Shown here one piece after another: positions 8,234 through 9,783 of a stretch of 9,783 nt of DNA (the stretch's first letter is position 1; each line of letters begins with the position of its first letter). The notes beneath the pieces were generated by a model, which was not told the origin of the DNA, searched no databases, and saw nothing but the letters and a program-made list of their open reading frames with translations. The stretch lies in assembly GCA_012964265.1 (NCBI GenBank), contig DTUH01000196.1, positions 1 to 9,783 of the forward strand, given 5' to 3'. Source of the stretch: Candidatus Lambdaproteobacteria bacterium (GTDB lineage Bacteria; SAR324; NAC60-12). The position numbers were made by a program, and so were the translations under genes.

Positions 8234-8278
8234 ATGGAACTCAAACAACTGTATTGCGTGTCTAAAGTGCTTTTTTAG
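8234..8278 (+). other. 14-codon mini-ORF in the thiolase leader
   Basis: ATG at 8234, preceded by AGGA with very short spacing, reads MELKQLYCVSKVLF and stops at TAG 8276-8278. It would lie inside a leader transcribed from P1. It may be a leader peptide, a relic (the first six residues resemble LysR-type regulator N termini) or chance. There is no conservation evidence available here. Confidence 0.2.
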
Positions 8279-8286
8279 CAGAACCA

Positions 8287-8316
8287 TTGCAGTTGAAGTC
8301 ATAAATCTAATATTAT
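8287..8316 (+). promoter_or_regulatory. Candidate sigma70 promoter P2 for the thiolase
   Basis: TTGCAG (8287-8292) and TATTAT (8311-8316) are separated by 18 nt in an AT-rich stretch. The predicted start, near 8323, gives a leader of about 65 nt to the ATG at 8389. A perfect palindrome overlaps the predicted start site, which suggests a repressible promoter. Confidence 0.45.
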
Positions 8317-8319
8317 CTT

Positions 8320-8331
8320 AATGATATCATT
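8320..8331. promoter_or_regulatory. Perfect 12-bp palindrome, possible operator
   Basis: AATGATATCATT is fully self-complementary and starts 3 bp after the P2 -10 box, so it would cover the transcription start. Position and symmetry fit a binding site for a dimeric repressor. No known family consensus is recognised, and the AT-rich background makes chance possible. Confidence 0.4.
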
Positions 8332-8378
8332 GAATAAAAATGTTTTTGCAAGTACAAAGAGAACACAAATTTTTAAGA

Positions 8379-8383
8379 AAGGA
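8379..8383 (+). promoter_or_regulatory. Ribosome binding site for the thiolase gene
   Basis: AAGGA lies 5 nt before ATG 8389, the clearest Shine-Dalgarno in the window. It fixes the thiolase start. Confidence 0.75.
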
Positions 8384-8388
8384 AAGAA

Positions 8389-9579
8389 ATGAACACAGAT
8401 GATCCAATAGTTATTGTCGGGATGGCCCGTACTCCCATGGGAGGTTTTCAAGGAGTCCTAAAAGATGTTTCCGCGCCTGAATTAGGAAGTTTCGCAATCC
8501 GTGCCGCGCTAGCGCGCAGCGGTGTACCTGCCGAAGATGTAGATGAAGTTCTGATGGGTTGTGTGCTGCCGGCAGGAATGGGACAGGCCCCTGCCCGTCA
8601 AGCTTCTCTTGGTGCAGGAATTCCTGAGTCAACCGGTTGTACGACCATAAACAAGATGTGTGGTTCCGGAATGAAAACGACTATGCTGGCACATGATTTG
8701 TTGGTTGCCAAGACAAACGAAGTCATGGTTGCCGGAGGACTGGAGAGCATGTCAAACACGCCGTACATTTTGCCAAAAGCACGTACCGGTCAACGACTTG
8801 GTCATGGTCAAATGATGGACCATATGTTTACAGACGGTCTCGAAGATGCTTTTGACAAGGGAACCCTGATGGGCGTTTTTGCGGAAAGGACCGCTAAAAC
8901 TTACGGATTTACACGTGAGGCCCAGGATGAGTTTGCCATCCGATCTTTAACACGTGCCAAAAAAGCAATAGAGGACGGAAGTTTCAATGATGAGGTCACA
9001 CCGGTCACCTACAAAAGTCGAAAAGGAGAAGTCACAGTTGAACAGGATGAACAGCCTTTAACGGCCAATTTAGATAAAATACCAAAATTGCGCCCTGCTT
9101 TTGAGAAGGACGGTTCAGTAACGGCGGCAAATTCTTCTTCCATTTCTGACGGCGCTGCGGCTTTGGTGATGATGCGTGAGTCAAGCGCAAAAAAACGAGG
9201 CCTGAAACCCATCGCGCGTTTTCTGGGTCACAGCAGTTTTGCACAGGCTCCGGAATGGTTCACAACTGCTCCGGTCGGTGCAATAAAAAATGTCCTCAAG
9301 ACTGTCGGTTGGAATACAAAGGACGTTGACCTTTTTGAAATCAACGAAGCTTTTGCGGTAGTCACAATGGCAGCTATGAAAGACCTCGATTTAGCTGTGG
9401 AAAAAGTGAATATTCACGGTGGTGCCTGTGCTCTCGGACATCCGGTAGGAGCTTCCGGAACAAGGATTCTGGTGACACTGATTTCTGCTTTAAAAAAATA
9501 CGGCAAAACCCGTGGTGTTGCCAGCCTCTGCATAGGCGGTGGTGAAGCTACCGCGATGGCTGTTGAAGTCATGTCCTGA
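8389..9579 (+). CDS. atoB: Acetyl-CoA C-acetyltransferase (biosynthetic-type thiolase)
   Basis: This 396-residue protein, close to the usual length of about 392-396, belongs to the thiolase II family, which reversibly condenses two acetyl-CoA to acetoacetyl-CoA in the cytoplasm. Catalytic features are visible: NKMCGSGMK with nucleophile Cys91, NEAFAV (319-324), GGACALGHPVGASG (344-357) with His351, and SLCIGGGEA with the proton-shuttling Cys381. HGQMMDHMFTDGL (139-151) is the covering-loop stretch seen in tetrameric biosynthetic thiolases, rather than the longer FadA type. The product can enter polyhydroxybutyrate, ketone-body, mevalonate or short-chain fatty-acid routes. No phaB, CoA-transferase or other partner gene is in the window, so the pathway, and the exact symbol among atoB, phaA and thlA, is undecided. 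It has its own 244-bp upstream regulatory region with two candidate promoters and a clear ribosome binding site, so it is probably transcribed separately from the kinase. The stop is TGA at 9577-9579. Confidence 0.94.
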   Translation: MNTDDPIVIVGMARTPMGGFQGVLKDVSAPELGSFAIRAALARSGVPAEDVDEVLMGCVLPAGMGQAPARQASLGAGIPESTGCTTINKMCGSGMKTTMLAHDLLVAKTNEVMVAGGLESMSNTPYILPKARTGQRLGHGQMMDHMFTDGLEDAFDKGTLMGVFAERTAKTYGFTREAQDEFAIRSLTRAKKAIEDGSFNDEVTPVTYKSRKGEVTVEQDEQPLTANLDKIPKLRPAFEKDGSVTAANSSSISDGAAALVMMRESSAKKRGLKPIARFLGHSSFAQAPEWFTTAPVGAIKNVLKTVGWNTKDVDLFEINEAFAVVTMAAMKDLDLAVEKVNIHGGACALGHPVGASGTRILVTLISALKKYGKTRGVASLCIGGGEATAMAVEVMS

Positions 9580-9626
9580 AAAATTTTTCTGTTGCAAATT
9601 TTGCCATTCAACGTTATCATTAACGG

Positions 9627-9783
9627 ATGGGTAAAATAGCACAAAGACTTGCAACCACCTGAACAAACTGGAGATATTTTGGCTATCCACAATCTCCAGG
9701 TTTTGTTGGTTTTACAACTGACATCGGGGATTTTACCAAGGCTATTAAATCCCTGTGGAAAAAAATAAAACCATTTATGGCGG
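9627..9783 (+). other. Interrupted open frame running off the right edge
   Basis: ATG 9627 opens MGKIAQRLATT and stops at TGA 9660-9662. The same frame then stays open to the window edge and reads protein-like sequence (NWRYFGYPQSPGFVGF, then DIGDFTKAIKSLWKKIKPF). No ATG, GTG or TTG begins the second part until ATG 9777. There is no convincing ribosome binding site. It could be a decayed gene fragment, noncoding DNA that is open by chance, or the leader of a gene starting at 9777. I do not recognise a family. Confidence 0.2.
9662..9707 (+). terminator. Long hairpin downstream of the thiolase
   Basis: AACAAA-CTGGAGAT (9662-9675) pairs with ATCTCCAG-GT-TTTGTT (9692-9707): a 14-bp stem with a 2-nt bulge and a 16-nt loop that can form a further UGG/CCA mini-stem. 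The sequence that follows is T-rich (TTTTGTTGGTTTT from 9701). It lies 82 nt after the thiolase stop and may end that transcript, although it lacks a clean T run. Confidence 0.45.

Noticed and set aside
8258..8280. CTAAAG...TTTTTTAG as a terminator for the kinase gene
   Set aside because: The stem is only 5 bp and A/T-rich, so it is too weak to call.
9578..9589. GAAAAATTTTTC palindrome at the thiolase stop
   Set aside because: It is a pure A/T palindrome with no loop; it cannot form a stable terminator hairpin.
9414..9692. 92-residue - strand frame over the end of the thiolase
   Set aside because: It is antisense to the conserved thiolase His and Cys motifs, with no recognisable domain.
9660..9707. 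Selenocysteine codon with SECIS element
   Set aside because: Not accepted as a feature: no recognised selenoprotein family, no ribosome binding site, and a hairpin geometry not clearly SECIS-like. It is kept only as a question in the findings.
1..9783. CRISPR arrays, insertion sequences, tRNA or rRNA genes
   Set aside because: On reading through, I saw no regularly spaced repeats, transposase motifs, terminal inverted repeats or cloverleaf-like RNA genes.

Overview
The window comes from a bacterium of moderate GC content, mid-forties percent by eye, with compact, mostly intact genes. The gene families are proteobacterial or general Gram-negative in flavour: the HutG (N-formylglutamate) route of histidine breakdown, a RecB-type helicase-nuclease, an NtrB/GlnL-like soluble histidine kinase, and a biosynthetic-type acetyl-CoA acetyltransferase. 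I cannot fix the phylum from sequence alone. A genome-signature clue is the strong over-representation of the palindromic hexamer TCCGGA, with 25 copies counted by hand.

Region 1 (1-2726, + strand) is the end of a histidine utilisation operon: the 3' end of hutH (histidine ammonia-lyase), hutG (N-formylglutamate deformylase, ATGA overlap with hutH) and hutU (urocanate hydratase, 13 nt after hutG). These carry out steps 1, 5 and 2 of the five-step route from histidine to glutamate, formate and ammonia. hutI and hutF (steps 3 and 4) and the operon promoter are not in the window. A 70-bp convergent gap containing a bulged hairpin separates hutU from the next gene.

Region 2 (2797-6891, - strand) is one very long gene for a RecB-like UvrD-family helicase with a C-terminal RecB nuclease domain. 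No recC or recD lies beside it. It is transcribed toward hutU and away from the kinase gene, with which it shares a 161-bp divergent spacer.

Region 3 (7053-8144, + strand) is a soluble PAS/HisKA/HATPase kinase resembling NtrB, with no response-regulator gene next to it. It is also free of CCGG, unlike its neighbours. A nitrogen-sensing kinase two genes from a histidine-degradation operon is suggestive, but no direct link is visible.

Region 4 (8145-9783) is a 244-bp AT-rich regulatory gap with two candidate sigma70-type promoters, a direct repeat and a perfect 12-bp palindrome over a predicted start site. It precedes an acetyl-CoA acetyltransferase gene with a good ribosome binding site. The final 204 bp hold a long hairpin and an interrupted open frame that runs off the edge. 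I found no tRNA, rRNA, CRISPR array or insertion sequence. I see no clearly novel multi-gene system; the most promising unexplained items are the TCCGGA signature, the thiolase promoter region and the interrupted frame at the right end.
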